Made by a program: the position numbers and the translations under genes. This document shows, piece by piece, positions 32,410 to 42,439 of a stretch of DNA of 64,000 bases (the stretch's first letter is position 1; each line of letters starts with the position of its first letter). Source of the DNA: Conchocele bisecta (Eukaryota > Mollusca > Bivalvia > Lucinida > Thyasiridae); the NCBI GenBank assembly GCA_029237695.1, contig CM055265.1, forward strand, positions 74,782,013 through 74,846,012, given 5' to 3'. The notes beneath the pieces were generated by a model, which saw nothing but the letters and a program-made list of their open reading frames with translations, ran no database searches and was not told the DNA's origin.

Positions 32410-32592
32410 CCAACATTGATTTGATTTATTGGTGTGTAACGGCCTATCAACATATATGGTCAGTTAAGGCCGGGCCAACTGGGTTCATGTACCTGTTGCA
32501 GTGGGGAGAAAATCCCAAAGTTAGAACGGAATATTTACATCGAAATAAATATATATTTAGCCCTGAAATTAGAATAACCGGACCTGGTGCCA
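32410..32592 (+). repeat. SINE-like element S1
   Basis: The head reads TGTAACGGCCTATCAACA, then GGCCGGGCCAACTGGG, CCCAAAGTTAGAACGGAATA and GACCTGGTGCCAGG. Truncated at the 3' end. Confidence 0.7.
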
Positions 32593-32825
32593 GGCTCCAA
32601 CCTTGAAAGTTTACAAAATACATGGCACAATTGTCTGTGACAATTGAAATACATCTGGGACGAAGCATATATATACATATATTGTATGTATGGTCACTGA
32701 ATACATTGATGAATGCATACAAAATACCTGACTAATGTCTATGTTGCTATGACTGGATAGCTTATTATCAAAATGCACACGACTGTATTGTGTGGATGCG
32801 CAGGCTGAACTGGATATCGTACACT

Positions 32826-32974
32826 ATTCGTAAAAACCCATAAGCCCCATTTCTCAAGTCACAGTCACATATCAAGTTTATCAGGCAATGCTATGAAATG
32901 CGTAGGAATTCCGAGGTTCGTAGGGGAATTTCTACCGTTTTCTAGCCGAACCTGATAAACTTGATATCAAACGA
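32826..32974. mobile_element. F4 end fragment and a short palindrome
   Basis: 32826-32872 holds the right end of MITE family F4 (CATAAGCCCCATTTCTC). It overlaps the left arm of a second palindrome, ATATCAAGTTTATCAGG at about 32870, mirrored by CCTGATAAACTTGATAT ending near 32974. Confidence 0.55.
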
Positions 32975-33036
32975 CAGTAGCATGGTATTCTATTTATCAG
33001 GTAACATTTTATCATATTCGGCCATGTTAATGGCAT

Positions 33037-33186
33037 ATTTTAATCCTATATTTTCACCTGTATGGATGAGGGAAAATCCCAAAATCCAAACTGAATATTT
33101 ACAGAAAAAATATATATTCATCCCTGAAATTAGAATACAATGTACATGTGTTAGTAACGTGATCTGGTGCCATGTCCTCACCACAC
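33037..33186 (+). repeat. SINE-like element S1, internal fragment
   Basis: GGGAAAATCCCAAAATCC, CTGAATATTTAC, CCCTGAAATTAGAATA and TGGTGCCATGTCCTCACCAC. Its 3' side is cut by the F3 MITE starting at 33187. Confidence 0.65.
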
Positions 33187-33497
33187 CAGTAGCCTATTTC
33201 ATCAACATTGCAAAGTATACTTTACTAGCAAAGTATACTTTGAGGGAGTAATCATTTATTTTTCCTGAAATGCATTATTTCATATAGAACTAACAAATGC
33301 ATATATTTCATGATTAAAAGTATGCAGAATTATTATACTGAATTTATTACATTATCACAGCCATTAAATGGCTGTGATAATGTAATAAATTCAGTATAAT
33401 AAAAATTAATAAATTTTTAAAAAAATTGAAAATGTCTCCCTCAAAGTATACTTTGCTACTAAAGTATACTTTGCAATGTTGATGAAATGGGCTACTG
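33187..33497. mobile_element. Palindromic MITE family F3, copy 1
   Basis: Ends CAGTAGCCTATTTCATC and GATGAAATGGGCTACTG. The arms include several AAAGTATACTTTG words, themselves palindromic, and the centre is a hairpin on TATTACATTATCACAGCC. Other copies lie at 45132 and 60164. Total length is about 310 bp. Confidence 0.8.
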
Positions 33498-33586
33498 AAG
33501 GGCAAATGTAATGTTTGTTTTCTTTGAAAAGAATACGGACTTGTTTACATTTCATCATTTTAACTATTCCAATACAATAGCGGTGT

Positions 33587-33920
33587 TTGCAAACAGTGTA
33601 GATCCAGACAGATGAGCCGGCTTGTGATGAGCCGTCTTATCATGATATACACTTTTTGCAATTATGCTTTAGAAAAAAACAACACACGCACCCTTTTCAT
33701 ACATGGACTAGTCTGAAAATCATTTTGTGATGATTGGATTGGTCGGAACATTAACGTATCACTAGATGGCCGCGGCCCGCCGAGGCTTTGGTGGTATAAA
33801 CTAATTAATACAAACGAACAAAAAACTTTAACCAAAAACTTAAACGTACGTACGCCAGTGAGGCGACTATATATATCGCGCTGTCCGCAAGCAGACACGG
33901 CACACATTAATACCAGTTAA
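33587..33920. mobile_element. Element F17 (GCAAAAAGTGTAGATC), interrupted by F15
   Basis: CAAACAGTGTAGATCCAGAC and TACACTTTTTGC form a short palindrome, followed by CATTTTGTGATGATTGGATT. An F15 element (33764-33900) sits within, and the tail GGGTAAAAGGGTTAATG resumes after it. Relatives are at 44432-44608 and 53955-54210. Confidence 0.55.
33764..33900. mobile_element. Element F15, short copy with 3' hairpin
   Basis: It starts GATGGCCGCGGCCCGCCGAG and ends ATATATCGCGCTGTCCGCAA and GCAGACACGG. It lacks the ATGTCGCGCCCGC block found at 41101, and the 3' end has lost pairing compared with the intact copy. Confidence 0.65.
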
Positions 33921-34859
33921 TTGGGGTAAAAGGGTTAATGATGTCAGTTTGGCAACATTTAGTAACATCGTTCGACCAATGATACGCGGCAATGTAATGT
34001 AATATTATTTACAGCGTTCAAATAAGGATATAATTGTCATCGCAACATACTTTATACCAAATATGCAGGGTAGCATAAAACTTTAATATCATCATATTCT
34101 AATGCCATTAAAACATTTTAAATTTCTGTGTGTGGCAAAACGTTTAGTCTGTACGCGCTGCACTGCCGATAAACAACATATTAATTTGACATAAACACTC
34201 TAACAATGTTTAACGTGTTATCAACATAAACATGTTATTTGAGATATATTTTAGTACATGGGTGATTTTGTTACCATGGTAAAATGCATAAATATTGAGG
34301 ATAAGTGCATGTTATATGTATTCACGAGTCGTTGATGATTTCAAAAAAGAAATGTTGATGATTTCAGCAAAGAAATGTAGCACAACATGCAGTACAAAAG
34401 AATTTACGTTTCTGTCAAAATATGATTACTGTTTGGTTGTCATGGCAACATGGAATCATTTCAACTATTAATTAAAACTATTTTATTTTTGAATTATATT
34501 GATAATATGCAATAAATATAATGCCGTCACATGCCTTGAATTTTACCTTTTCTTGAAATCTGCGTTTCAATAAGCCTTGCTCGTATATCGTCATGATATG
34601 AAACTGACAAAATGGCGGTCATTTTAAAAATGTCAGCCATCTTGCAATAGAAAAGATGTTTAGGCCCATATAGTTATATTGTCATAAATCATGACAATGA
34701 ATTATTTCCTGCGAGCTTCATGATGTTTATCCCATAGAATACCCATTTTATTTCAATCTCAACCCCCCACCCCATAAGGAAACAAATTGACATTGCAGTC
34801 CTTTGAAATGTGCCAATGGGCTTTACTTCACCGTCAACATTCCAGTAAAAGACACATTA
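33921..34859. other. No gene recognised
   Basis: Long AT-rich stretch. YY1-like words (AAAATGGCGG at 34611, CAGCCATCTTGC at 34634) resemble those of the 22-25 kb region. No coding frame with a domain is seen. Confidence 0.4.
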
Positions 34860-35170
34860 TATGAATGAATGGCCTTTTTGTGGAATTTATCGGGGTATAA
34901 ACTTGGAAAAGTCGCGGGAATACTGGACGAAGGCCAGAAGGCCTCGTCCAGTATTCCCCATTCATTCCTTATAATTCCAGAATTTGCAATAAATTCATCA
35001 AGCAAAATGTGTTTATTTTCCGTTTTCTTAAGAATTATTTTAACTGCGCCTCACGGTTACGGAAAGTAGTTCGGCGTGGGAGGTTACTGGGATATACATT
35101 TTGGACAGAGACTTGCTGTGGGCCAATCAAATGTTAGGGAATTGTGTAAATATTTTTGTGCTGGAATTAT
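34860..35170. mobile_element. Element F6, copy with a partly deleted hairpin
   Basis: The left arm GAATGAATGGCC, TTTATCGGGGTATAAACTTG and TACTGGACGAAGG is long, but the right arm keeps only CCTCGTCCAGTATTCCCC and CATTCATTCC. The unique block ends TGCTGGAATTAT as in the other copies. Confidence 0.75.
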
Positions 35171-35175
35171 ATATG

Positions 35176-35372
35176 TATATGTGGCTGTGATTGGAGAAAT
35201 GGCGTTTATGGGATTTGTGACCAGGGTAGCTACTGATAGCGATCTACATTGCTTGTTAGAAACATGGCGGGGGTTTCACTGATGGAAATGACGAACAGTG
35301 CAGATCCGGATCAGACTGTGCTGATGCACAGGCTGATCTGGATCTACACTGGTCGCAAAATCCACATATGTG
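35176..35372. mobile_element. MITE family F4, right end missing
   Basis: Starts ATGTGGCTGTGATTGGAGAA; the inner hairpin has CAGTGCAGATCCGGATCAG and GCTGATCTGGATCTACACTG. It ends near GGTCGCAAAATCCACATATG and lacks the usual AGCCCCATTTCTCC terminus. Confidence 0.7.
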
Positions 35373-35429
35373 TTTCCCAGAATAATTGTGTCGTATTACG
35401 GTAAGTATGTAAGTATTACGGGTAAGTAA

Positions 35430-35696
35430 TTATTTGAGTATCATTTCATGAACATGGGTATCAATTGGTGGATAGTAGAAGTCGTAGCTGGTGGGGCAGC
35501 TTGTCTGTGTCTTGTGAACGTGGCGACCCATCTGATGCCAGGGCATGTAACGCATGGAACCGTCCATCATATCACCGGCTGCAGGGTTCAAGTCGACTGG
35601 TGCGGCAGACGCAGCGTCGTAGCAGTTTATCGGGGTGAACGTTTTGTCGAAACAGATTTCCACTTCGTAGATCAGATGCATGCCGCTACCGTTCTT
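35430..35696 (-). CDS. Candidate last exon of an unknown host gene
   Basis: The minus strand is open for about 89 codons to a TAA near 35430. The upstream side reads TGCTTGTTTATAG, an acceptor-like word, then AAGAACGG; the exon would encode KNGSGMHLIYEVEICFDKTF, later DMMDGSMRYMPWHQMG and YYPPIDTHVHEM. It is clearly richer in G+C than its neighbours and shows no decay. I recognise no domain. The plus strand is also open here and gives a hydrophobic peptide, so chance cannot be ruled out. No signal peptide or membrane span is visible on the minus-strand reading. Confidence 0.35.
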   Translation of the reverse strand, partial: KNGSGMHLIYEVEICFDKTFTPINCYDAASAAPVDLNPAAGDMMDGSMRYMPWHQMGRHVHKTQTSCPTSYDFYYPPIDTHVHEMILK

Positions 35697-35712
35697 CTAT
35701 AAACAAGCATGT

Positions 35713-36140
35713 AAGTTTGTTTGTTTGTTTGTTTGTTGGAGTTTAACGGCCTACAAACAGCTAAGGTCAGTTAAGGCTGGGTCAATGGGTTTAGTACTAA
35801 ATCCCATATATTAACTGTATAAATGAGGGACAAATCCTTAAATCAGAACTGAATATTTACAATAAAAAATATATATTCAACCCTGAAATCAGAATAATCC
35901 TGATCTGATGCCAGGTCCTCGCCACACCACAATCACTTGGCCCCCCTCCCAAAAGCAGTAGGACCAGTAATAACCTTACTACTTTTATAATGGACAATAA
36001 CCCAATTCAACTCCCAGGTAACAAAAGAGCCAAAGATAAAAACGTACCAAATCGCGTACCAGGCAAATCGTGATTCCGATAAGGAGGAACCCCTACCGTG
36101 AATTTACACTTGCGTTCGCCCGACCAACCACCCACCAAGC
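35713..36140 (+). repeat. SINE-like element S1, most complete copy
   Basis: (TTTG)n, then GAGTTTAACGGCCTACAAAC, CAGCTAAGGTCAGTTAAGGC, AATCAGAACTGAATATTTAC, GATGCCAGGTCCTCGCCACA, AACCCAATTCAACTCCCAGG and AGGAGGAACCCCTACCG. It provides the full order of blocks used to recognise the truncated copies. Its box B region is degraded (GGTTTAGTACTAAATCCC). Confidence 0.7.
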
Positions 36141-36184
36141 AACACGATTGCTATATACCTGATAAATGAGTACTACAAAACATA

Positions 36185-37060
36185 CGAGGGGTGTTTCAAT
36201 ACTAATGACATTGATGCATTATTTCGCTCAGATCGTGCAACCCATGTGTGAAAACACATTGTACCGGTAGTGTAGTCATTAACTCGTGTCACAGGTAAAA
36301 ATCGGACTCATACATGTACGTTCACTGATCTCGGTGCAAATGACTGGCAATAGAGCTGAAAATGCGTTAGAGATTAGCGCCTCTATAAAAGGAAGGTCTC
36401 TGCTTGGTCTGAAGGCAAACAACATCCACCAAGAGGTCTGTGAGATTTATGGGGCATGTCAAATGTGCATCAGAACAATTTTTAGGTGGGTTGCTAAATT
36501 GCAGTCGGGACAGCAGCAGTTGAAAGATGCTGCTCGTCCGGGTCGTCCTAGGACATCTACCACTAAAAGTAATGTAGAGAAAATTCAGGTTTTTCTCAAA
36601 AACAACGCTAGGTTGACTGTAAGGCAGATAGCGCGAATGACGAACTTGTATTTAGCACGTGTTCATTGAATTTTGTAGAAACACCTAAAAGTTAGGAAGA
36701 TACATGCGAGATGAATACCCCATTTGTTGACAACTGAGCAAAAGAACGCCCGGTTAACACTGGCAAAACAACTTCTTAACATATATGCATCATACAATAA
36801 AAAGGCTTTTGCAAACGTAGTTACTGGTGATGAGGCCTGGGTTCAATATTTTGAACCAAACGGAATATCTCAAACAGAATTTGGGCCACGAAAAGCGCAA
36901 GACACCCAAGCATTGCCAAAAGAACTAGAACAGTTAAGATTGTGTTGCATGCAATATGTTTCACAAATAATGGTCCAGCTATACAAACCACGGTACCAAA
37001 GGGTAGAACAGTCACAGGAATGTTCTATAAAAATGTCGTACTGAGATATTCAACATTTCG
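36185..37060 (+). mobile_element. Mariner-type element, 5' part
   Basis: CGAGGGGTGTTTCAATA after a TA (36183-36184) matches the left-end pattern of mariner elements. The transposase remnant follows. No right TIR is found; the mariner sequence gives way near 37060 to a minisatellite array that runs to 38310. Confidence 0.75.
36286..37044 (+). pseudogene. Mariner transposase remnant, several stops and frameshifts
   Basis: Frame 1 has a SETMAR/mariner-type HTH: KANNIHQEVCEIYGACQM, then FRWVAKLQSGQQQLKDAARP and a GRPRTSTT linker, then VRQIARMTNLYLARVH and a stop at about 36667. The frame at 36724 has LTTEQKNARLTLAKQLL and VVTGDEAWVQYFEPN with the first catalytic Asp. Another shift leads to FTNNGPAIQTTVPKGRTVTG at 36942. 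The second Asp region (HDNAPAH-type) and the rest of the DD34D core are missing. Family length is about 345 residues; roughly 220 survive. Inactive. Confidence 0.85.
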
Positions 37061-37069
37061 ACGTCCATC

Positions 37070-38372
37070 CCAAATTATTGACATGAAAGTCAAGGTCACC
37101 AAGGTGATCGTCAACGTCACCGGAATGACACTGAATGAATAGCTATCACTGTGAGGAAGCTATTTATGAAGTTTGGTAATGATATGACTAACAGATCAGG
37201 AGATATTCAACAGTTGTACGTACATGTATGTCAAACATTGGTGACACCAATGTGAAGGTCACCAAGGTCCATCAATGTTAAGAAGCCATCAATGTTAAGA
37301 AGCTATCAATTAAGTTTGGAGATGATCCGACTACCGGTAACGGATCAAGAGATATTTGACATTTGGAGGTACATCCAGAATTATTGACATGAATGACCAG
37401 GTCACCAACGCTAAGGTCAATTTCACCCGAATGTCACACTAGATGAATAGTTATGAATGTGAGGAAGCTATTTATGAAGCTTGGTCATGATCTGACTATA
37501 GAGATATTCGACATTTGGATGTACGTCCAAAATTGTTGACACCGATGTCAAGGTCACCGTGGTCCCAGTCACCTGGATTACACTGGATGGATAGCCATCA
37601 CTGTGACAAAGCTATTTATGAAGTGTTGTAAGGATCCAACTAATCGATCAGGAGATATTCAACATTTGGACGTACATTTAAAATTGTTGACACCAATGTC
37701 AAGGTCATCAAAGTCATGGTCACCTGAATGACACTGGATGGATAGTCATCAATGTGAGGAAGTTATTGATGAAGATTGCTAAGGATTCAACTAACAGATT
37801 AGGAGGTATTCAACATGTGGACGTATTTGCAAAATTATTGTCAAAAAGAGAAATTTGGCTACGTCCAAAATTGACAGCCCACAAAGGTTAAGGTCACCAA
37901 GGTCACCCGAATGACAGTGGGTGTATAGCCATCAGTGTGAGAAAGCTATTGATGAAATTTGGCAATGATTCAACAGATCAAGAGATATTGAAATTTGGCT
38001 ATGTCCAAAATTTACGTCCCACAAAGGTTAAGGTCACCAAGGTCAAGGCCAACCAAATGACACTGGATGGATATACATCGATATGAGGAAGCTATTGATG
38101 AAGTTTGGTAAGGATCCGACTAACGAATCGGGAGATATGCCAACATTTAGACGTACGTGTAAAATTATTGACACAAAGCTCAATGTCGCCAAGGTGAAGG
38201 TCACGGTCACCCAAATGACACCGAATGGATAGCTATCAATGTAAGGAAGCTATTGATGAAGTTTGGTAATGATCAGAGATATCTGAAATTTTGACAACGT
38301 CCAAAATTTCAGACGACGACGCCGGAATTGTGACCGTTATGTCTCACTTTCCATTATCGTGGATGAGACAAA
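37070..38372 (+). repeat. Minisatellite array, about 150-165 bp unit, about 8 copies, with terminal hairpin
   Basis: Each unit has TCAAGGTCACCAAGGTCA, GAATGACACTGGATGGATAG, CCATCAATGTGAGGAAGC, TATTGATGAAGTTTGG and GGAGATATTCAACATTTGG. Units start at about 37074, 37240, 37378, 37530, 37680, 37840, 38008 and 38160. The 3' end is GACGACGACGCCGGAATTG, then the hairpin GTCTCA-(loop)-TGAGAC at about 38340-38370. The GACG run plus hairpin is the same architecture as at 50376 and 59950. Fragments of the unit lie at 53022-53410. Confidence 0.8.
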
Positions 38373-38827
38373 AATAAAACTATACTGGATGAAGGCCAGT
38401 ATTGTTGGACCTTTAAAAGGTGATATCCCAACGAATTATTAAATAATATTGTTCATTCTTTATAATTCTATCCAAGCTAATTCTACTTCAAAAGCTATTA
38501 AAGCGATGTTAAATCATATGTTTTCTACATTCCGACACACTTGTAAGCCACAAGCATTTTTATGACGGTCACATGGAAATCAGCAACGTAACTTCAAAAT
38601 AACAGTATGGTGGGAAGTGGAACGTCGCTCAGACCAAATGGAACGTAAACAAAGGTAGGTAATTTACATGTATTTGCAACATTGTGTTTTTCGCATATGA
38701 AATTTTGAATCACTACAACATTTCATCTGTTATGGAGTTTGTTTCATGTATCAACTCTTGACATGTCGTGTCACTGCTCGTAGCCAATGAAAATGCTCAA
38801 AATCAGGTAAATCAATTGGAATTAATT
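38373..38827. other. No gene recognised
   Basis: AT-rich. An F6-like word (TTCATTCTTTATAATTC) occurs near 38453, perhaps a scrap of that element. Confidence 0.4.
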
Positions 38828-39298
38828 ATAAGGCTGTGACTGGAGAAATGGGACTTATGAGGTTGCGACCAGTGTATACCTGATCAGCCTATCCATCTGC
38901 ACAGTCTGATCAGGATCTACATTCTAAGTCTACACTGTTCGCCATTCCATCAATGAAACACCCGCCATGCTTCTAACAAGCAATAGAGATCGTTATCAGG
39001 CTACAGGGGCCCGTTTCACTAAACTTCGTACCACTAAAATGTTCGTAAGTGCAAAAATATGATAGTCTGTAAATTCAACATTAACACTGTTTTCTTGTAA
39101 ATAATTATTGGATTTACATGTATTGAGCAATACATATAAATCCATCAATTGAAATTCCCAGACGATCCTAAATTGGCACTTACGAACATTTAGTCGTACT
39201 AAGTTTAGTGAAACGGTCCCCATGAGTGTGCTATTTAATCACGAGCTACACTGGTCACAAATCCCATAATCCTTATTTCTTCAGTCACAGCCATATGT
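38828..39298. mobile_element. MITE family F4, interrupted by F2
   Basis: Left part: GGCTGTGACTGGAGAAATGG, CAGTCTGATCAGGATCTAC, AAACACCCGCCATGCTTC, CGTTATCAGGCTACAGG. The F2 MITE sits at 39007-39221. The right part resumes with AGTGTGCTATTTAATCACGA and ends CAGTCACAGCCATATGTG. Uninterrupted copies (for example 55703-55953) show CAACAGGAGTGTGCTATTTG across the join, so F2 inserted after F4. Confidence 0.85.
39007..39221. mobile_element. MITE family F2, full copy nested in F4
   Basis: Ends GGGGCCCGTTTCACTAAAC and GTTTAGTGAAACGGTCCCC. The arms continue through TTCGTACCACTAAAATG, TTCGTAAGTGC and GGATTTACATGTATTGAGCA around the centre. About 215 bp, non-coding. Confidence 0.85.
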
Positions 39299-39299
39299 G

Positions 39300-40100
39300 A
39301 TTTATGTGAATATACGATGCTCTTGGTTGTGATAGGCTGGTTGTCATCTTTTGTAGGGACCTTTGTTACATCGTGGCAGATTATCTTACACTTAACATTC
39401 ATGTTGATCCGTCTGTTCTTGTTACTGTATCAGTGCAAAGTGGTGCCATTTATTAAAACGTGTTGTTGCTGCACTTACTATGGACTGTACTGGCTATAGT
39501 AATTTGCATCTTATGCTAAGCCTTACTGGATTCTTCCTGTTTCTATAGAGCTCCTTCCCCTCTCCACATACAAAATATGTAGTGTTATACAGTTTCCCAT
39601 AACACCATTTACTACAATTACTCTGTTTGAAATATGTAAAGGAGAATATACTAAGACACTGTTTACCACCCATTTCAGTTGGACTCGCAGCTGATTTTTA
39701 TATGTTATCTCCCTTGGGGATAGCATATTATGTCAAGCAAATTTCTATGGGAGCCGGCGAGTACGACCAAGAAAATTGTGCCCTGTGCCAACTTATCCTA
39801 TGGCGTTTTGGTCTGTCTTGCTTTGTATCTAAAACTCTACATATACTATTCTCTATAGTTTTCACCGTTTTGGGCTCAGTTTATCAGTTAAATTTTGGAA
39901 AATACGAATCAAGACATTTCGTGTGTATGAATACAGCAGCTATTATCTTTAGGTCTCACGGCACAGTACGTACGAAGCTACACAAATTCGCCTCCGATAT
40001 GTTATATACGGCTACAATTTGACCCATTCAAAAATGTCAAAATTTAGTTAACTGTATATGTTATACCTTTAAACAAATAATCTTGGATGTAGAACTAGTA
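39300..40100. other. Unexplained open stretch, possible coding not recognised
   Basis: A plus-strand open frame at 39627-40022 (131 codons) has MGAGEYDQENCALCQLILWR with a C-x-x-C pair and hydrophobic segments. I recognise no domain and see no initiation or splice context that persuades me. No repeat copy of this segment occurs elsewhere in the window, so it is either unique DNA or a single-copy element. Confidence 0.3.
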
Positions 40101-40124
40101 AATTGCCAAAAATAACAGAACTGA

Positions 40125-40250
40125 AATTATTTTTCTCAATAAATCATGGTTTGGCAACACTTTAGAAATGATTCTAAAGTGCTGCTAAACTATGTTTTTA
40201 TTGAGAAAAAGACAAAATCTGAAACTGCAGCAGACAACAGACTTTTAAGG
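40125..40250. mobile_element. Foldback MITE F1, copy
   Basis: TTTTTCTCAATAAA and CAACACTTTAGAAATGATTC pair with the downstream TCTAAAGTGCTG and TTTATTGAGAAAAA. The right end is GCAGCAGACAACAGAC, the F1 terminus; the left terminus is lost. Confidence 0.7.
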
Positions 40251-40722
40251 TTAGAGTATTTTGTCCAAGACTTACCATCTTCATAAAAGTACAATCAATC
40301 ACTGGGACATATCCTGTGGCCTTTTTCACGGCCTCGGTGAAGTCATTGTACTAAAAAATAGAACGCATTCATATTGCATGTACATAACTATACAGTCTAC
40401 ACCCGTTTACTTGAAGTCGGTTACATCAAAATATTTATGTGAAGGTTGTTTCACATCATATTATTTTCTATATAACTGGCTTCTGCTACGTTGAATTTTA
40501 TTACGCTGAATTTTTCGATAATTCAAAAATAGGAAAATGCAGTATTTCACTTGCATTCTGTGGAAGTGTCTTTTTCCGTCGAAGAGTCAAGCAGCAGTGT
40601 TAATTTACCTGATCAAAGAATACACTGCTTTATCTGTGCAAACATTACATATTGTTGAAGGCTGTTCTTTCACATTAGTTAAAAATATTTTTTCGAGACT
40701 ATTACTTCGTAACTTGCCGGGA

Positions 40723-40803
40723 CATGAAAACATATCTTGGCATTTCATTAGAATTGTCTCCTTGGAGAAAATTCTAATTAAATACCAAGATGTGTTTTCA
40801 TGG
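40723..40803. mobile_element. Foldback hairpin, F1-like
   Basis: CATGAAAACATATCTTGG and CATTTCATTAGAATTGTCTC pair with their complement across a two-base centre. It is closest to the copy at 681-833. Confidence 0.7.
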
Positions 40804-40939
40804 AACTGTTACTCACATCAAACAGCAAACTACCAAACTTTGTGCCAACTTTCGAACTAATTTAAGCAACGTTTCCCTGAATTACATTTCAATTGTTTAC
40901 TAAAAACGAAGTGGTTTCCTCAAATCCAGACACGGTTGT

Positions 40940-41062
40940 GATCAGATGCATACTGATATCTGATTAGAGAAATGGGGTAATGGATTTTGCCACAAGTGTA
41001 GATTCAGATCAGCCTGTGCGTCGCAACGAGCTGTCTCATCAGGATCTACATTATTTTTTTTA
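40940..41062. mobile_element. MITE family F4, left fragment
   Basis: GAGAAATGGGGTAATGG, GTGTAGATTCAGATCAGCCT and CATCAGGATCTACATTA. It ends in a T-rich run before the F15 element at 41101. Confidence 0.65.
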
Positions 41063-41100
41063 AGCAAAATTTACCATTTATATTAATACTAGATAACCAC

Positions 41101-41235
41101 GGCCCGCATGTCGCGCCCGCCGAGGCTTTGATAGTATACCGAAACATTGTAACCAAAAACTTTAACAAGGACGCAAGTACTTACGTACGTAGTCAATGTG
41201 CAGACTTTATCGCGCTGTCCGCAAGCGGGCGCGAC
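41101..41235. mobile_element. Element F15, intact short copy
   Basis: It starts GGCCCGCATGTCGCGCCCGC and ends CGCGCTGTCCGCAAGCGGGC followed by GCGAC. GTCGCGCCCGC near the left end is the exact reverse complement of the right terminus GCGGGCGCGAC. The right end also folds as TCGCGC-(loop)-GCGCGA. Confidence 0.75.
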
Positions 41236-41347
41236 AAAATAGTCTAAATAACCCATTTCAGTTACTTGGGATCAAATGGTTAACAAACAAAATGATTACC
41301 AAACTTTTGGCACACCCTGTACATGTGTGATGTGTGGAAGACTTACA

Positions 41348-41564
41348 CACAGGTTGAAGTAACGGACCGAGGTCTATAAATACATTAAATATGCCTAAAA
41401 GCATCAATAAATGAAGAAAAAGTTGTTTTTTTACCCCCTCCATAAAATTCATTATAATGAATTATATGGAGGGGGTAAACAAAAATATTGTTTTTCTTCA
41501 TTTATTGATGCTTTTAGGCATATTTAATGTATTTATAGACCTCGGTCCGTTACTTCAACCTGTG
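41348..41564. mobile_element. hAT-type MITE with 8-bp target duplication
   Basis: Ends CACAGGTTGAAG and CTTCAACCTGTG. The outer 74 bases of the two arms are identical as inverted copies; a few differences occur near the centre. GACTTACA flanks both sides (41340-41347 and 41565-41572), which fits hAT targeting. The centre has TACCCCCTCCAT and its complement. It is the best preserved foldback in the window, so probably a recent insertion. Confidence 0.85.
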
Positions 41565-41644
41565 GACTTACACTGTATGTCTTAGCCAGAGTGGGGACTA
41601 TTCCACTGTCGGCCAGGATGCTGAAATAGAGACACAAAAGTGAA

Positions 41645-41684
41645 ATTGAATGGGTTTAATGTCCCAGCAACAGCTAAGGTCATT
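41645..41684 (+). repeat. SINE S1 head fragment
   Basis: TTTAATGTCCCAGCAACAGC and TAAGGTCA match the S1 head and stop where the F4 MITE begins, so F4 inserted into, or truncated, a SINE-like copy. Confidence 0.5.
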
Positions 41685-41934
41685 TGGCTGTGACTGAAAA
41701 AATGGGGCTTATGAGCGTCGAGACCAGTGTAGATCCAGATCAGTCTGTGCATCCGCACAGTCTGATCAGAAACTGCATTGTTCGCTATTCCATCATAGAA
41801 ACATATGTCCTGCTTTATTATTGTGACCAATATCGATCGTTATCAGGCTACGAGTGCTATTTGATCAGGAGCTACACAGGTCACAAATCCCATAAGCCCC
41901 ATTTCTCCAATCACAGCCACATATATAGACAAGA
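41685..41934. mobile_element. MITE family F4, full copy
   Basis: GGCTGTGACTGAAAAAATGG at the left, CCAGTGTAGATCCAGATCAG and CACAGTCTGATCAG inside, and CATAAGCCCCATTTCTCC with AATCACAGCCACATAT at the right. The two ends are inverted copies. Confidence 0.8.
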
Positions 41935-42035
41935 CCTCAGTTCATTCAAAGTGTCATTCAAAATACTAGTAGGATGGAAATACCATTAACTCTGTGCATG
42001 CTGGGAAACTTGTGGGCTACACATAGTTAAAAAAT

Positions 42036-42200
42036 AGCGGACAATAATCATCATGTTTTCTTTTATTTCTCCTTGTAAATATCATGAATATGTCTTGTAA
42101 TTTCATTAGAATTGAGTCCTGAGGACTCAATTCTAATGAAATTCCAAGACATATTTACAGAGAGAAATAAAAAATATACTCCTAATTTGTTTGGCGGATA
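42036..42200. mobile_element. Foldback MITE, F1-like (GAGTCCT centre)
   Basis: Central hairpin AATTTCATTAGAATTGAGTC / GACTCAATTCTAATGAAATT, flanked by TTGTAAATAT and ATATTTACAG and outer arms GCGGACAATA and TTTGGCGGATA. The centre has GAGTCCTGAGGACTC where F1 has GTCTCCNNGGAGAC, so both sides of the stem have changed together. Confidence 0.7.
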
Positions 42201-42245
42201 TTTTCACCGCTAGCATGCAAAGAGTTAAAGAACTGTTCAGGCCTA

Positions 42246-42306
42246 GGGTGGGGAGTAAACCATGACCCCCGGTATTGCAGTCCAATGCTCTACCGACCCA
42301 TTCTGC
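42246..42306 (-). ncRNA. tRNA-like sequence, probable SINE head
   Basis: On the minus strand GGTCGGTAGAGCATTGGACT fits box A of a tRNA, followed by GCAATACCGGGGGTCATGG and TTTACTCCCC, a weakened box B (GGTTTACTCCC instead of GGTTCGANNCC). No intact acceptor stem is seen, so it is not a working tRNA gene. It resembles tRNA-derived SINE heads common in molluscs. Confidence 0.5.
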
Positions 42307-42439
42307 AATAAACAAGTCGGGCTGCCAGCTGACAGAAGGAAACTAATATGACTGGCAACGAGTGCAGATCCTGATCAATTTGCATATTGACAGGGTATGT
42401 TGGATTTAGATCTAATATCTATGGAACGCCAAATCTACA

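Noticed and set aside
39627..40022. 131-codon open frame as a real gene
   Set aside because: No recognisable domain, no convincing start or splice context; kept only as an unexplained stretch.
42246..42306. A functional tRNA gene
   Set aside because: Box B is damaged and no acceptor stem pairs, so it was called tRNA-like.
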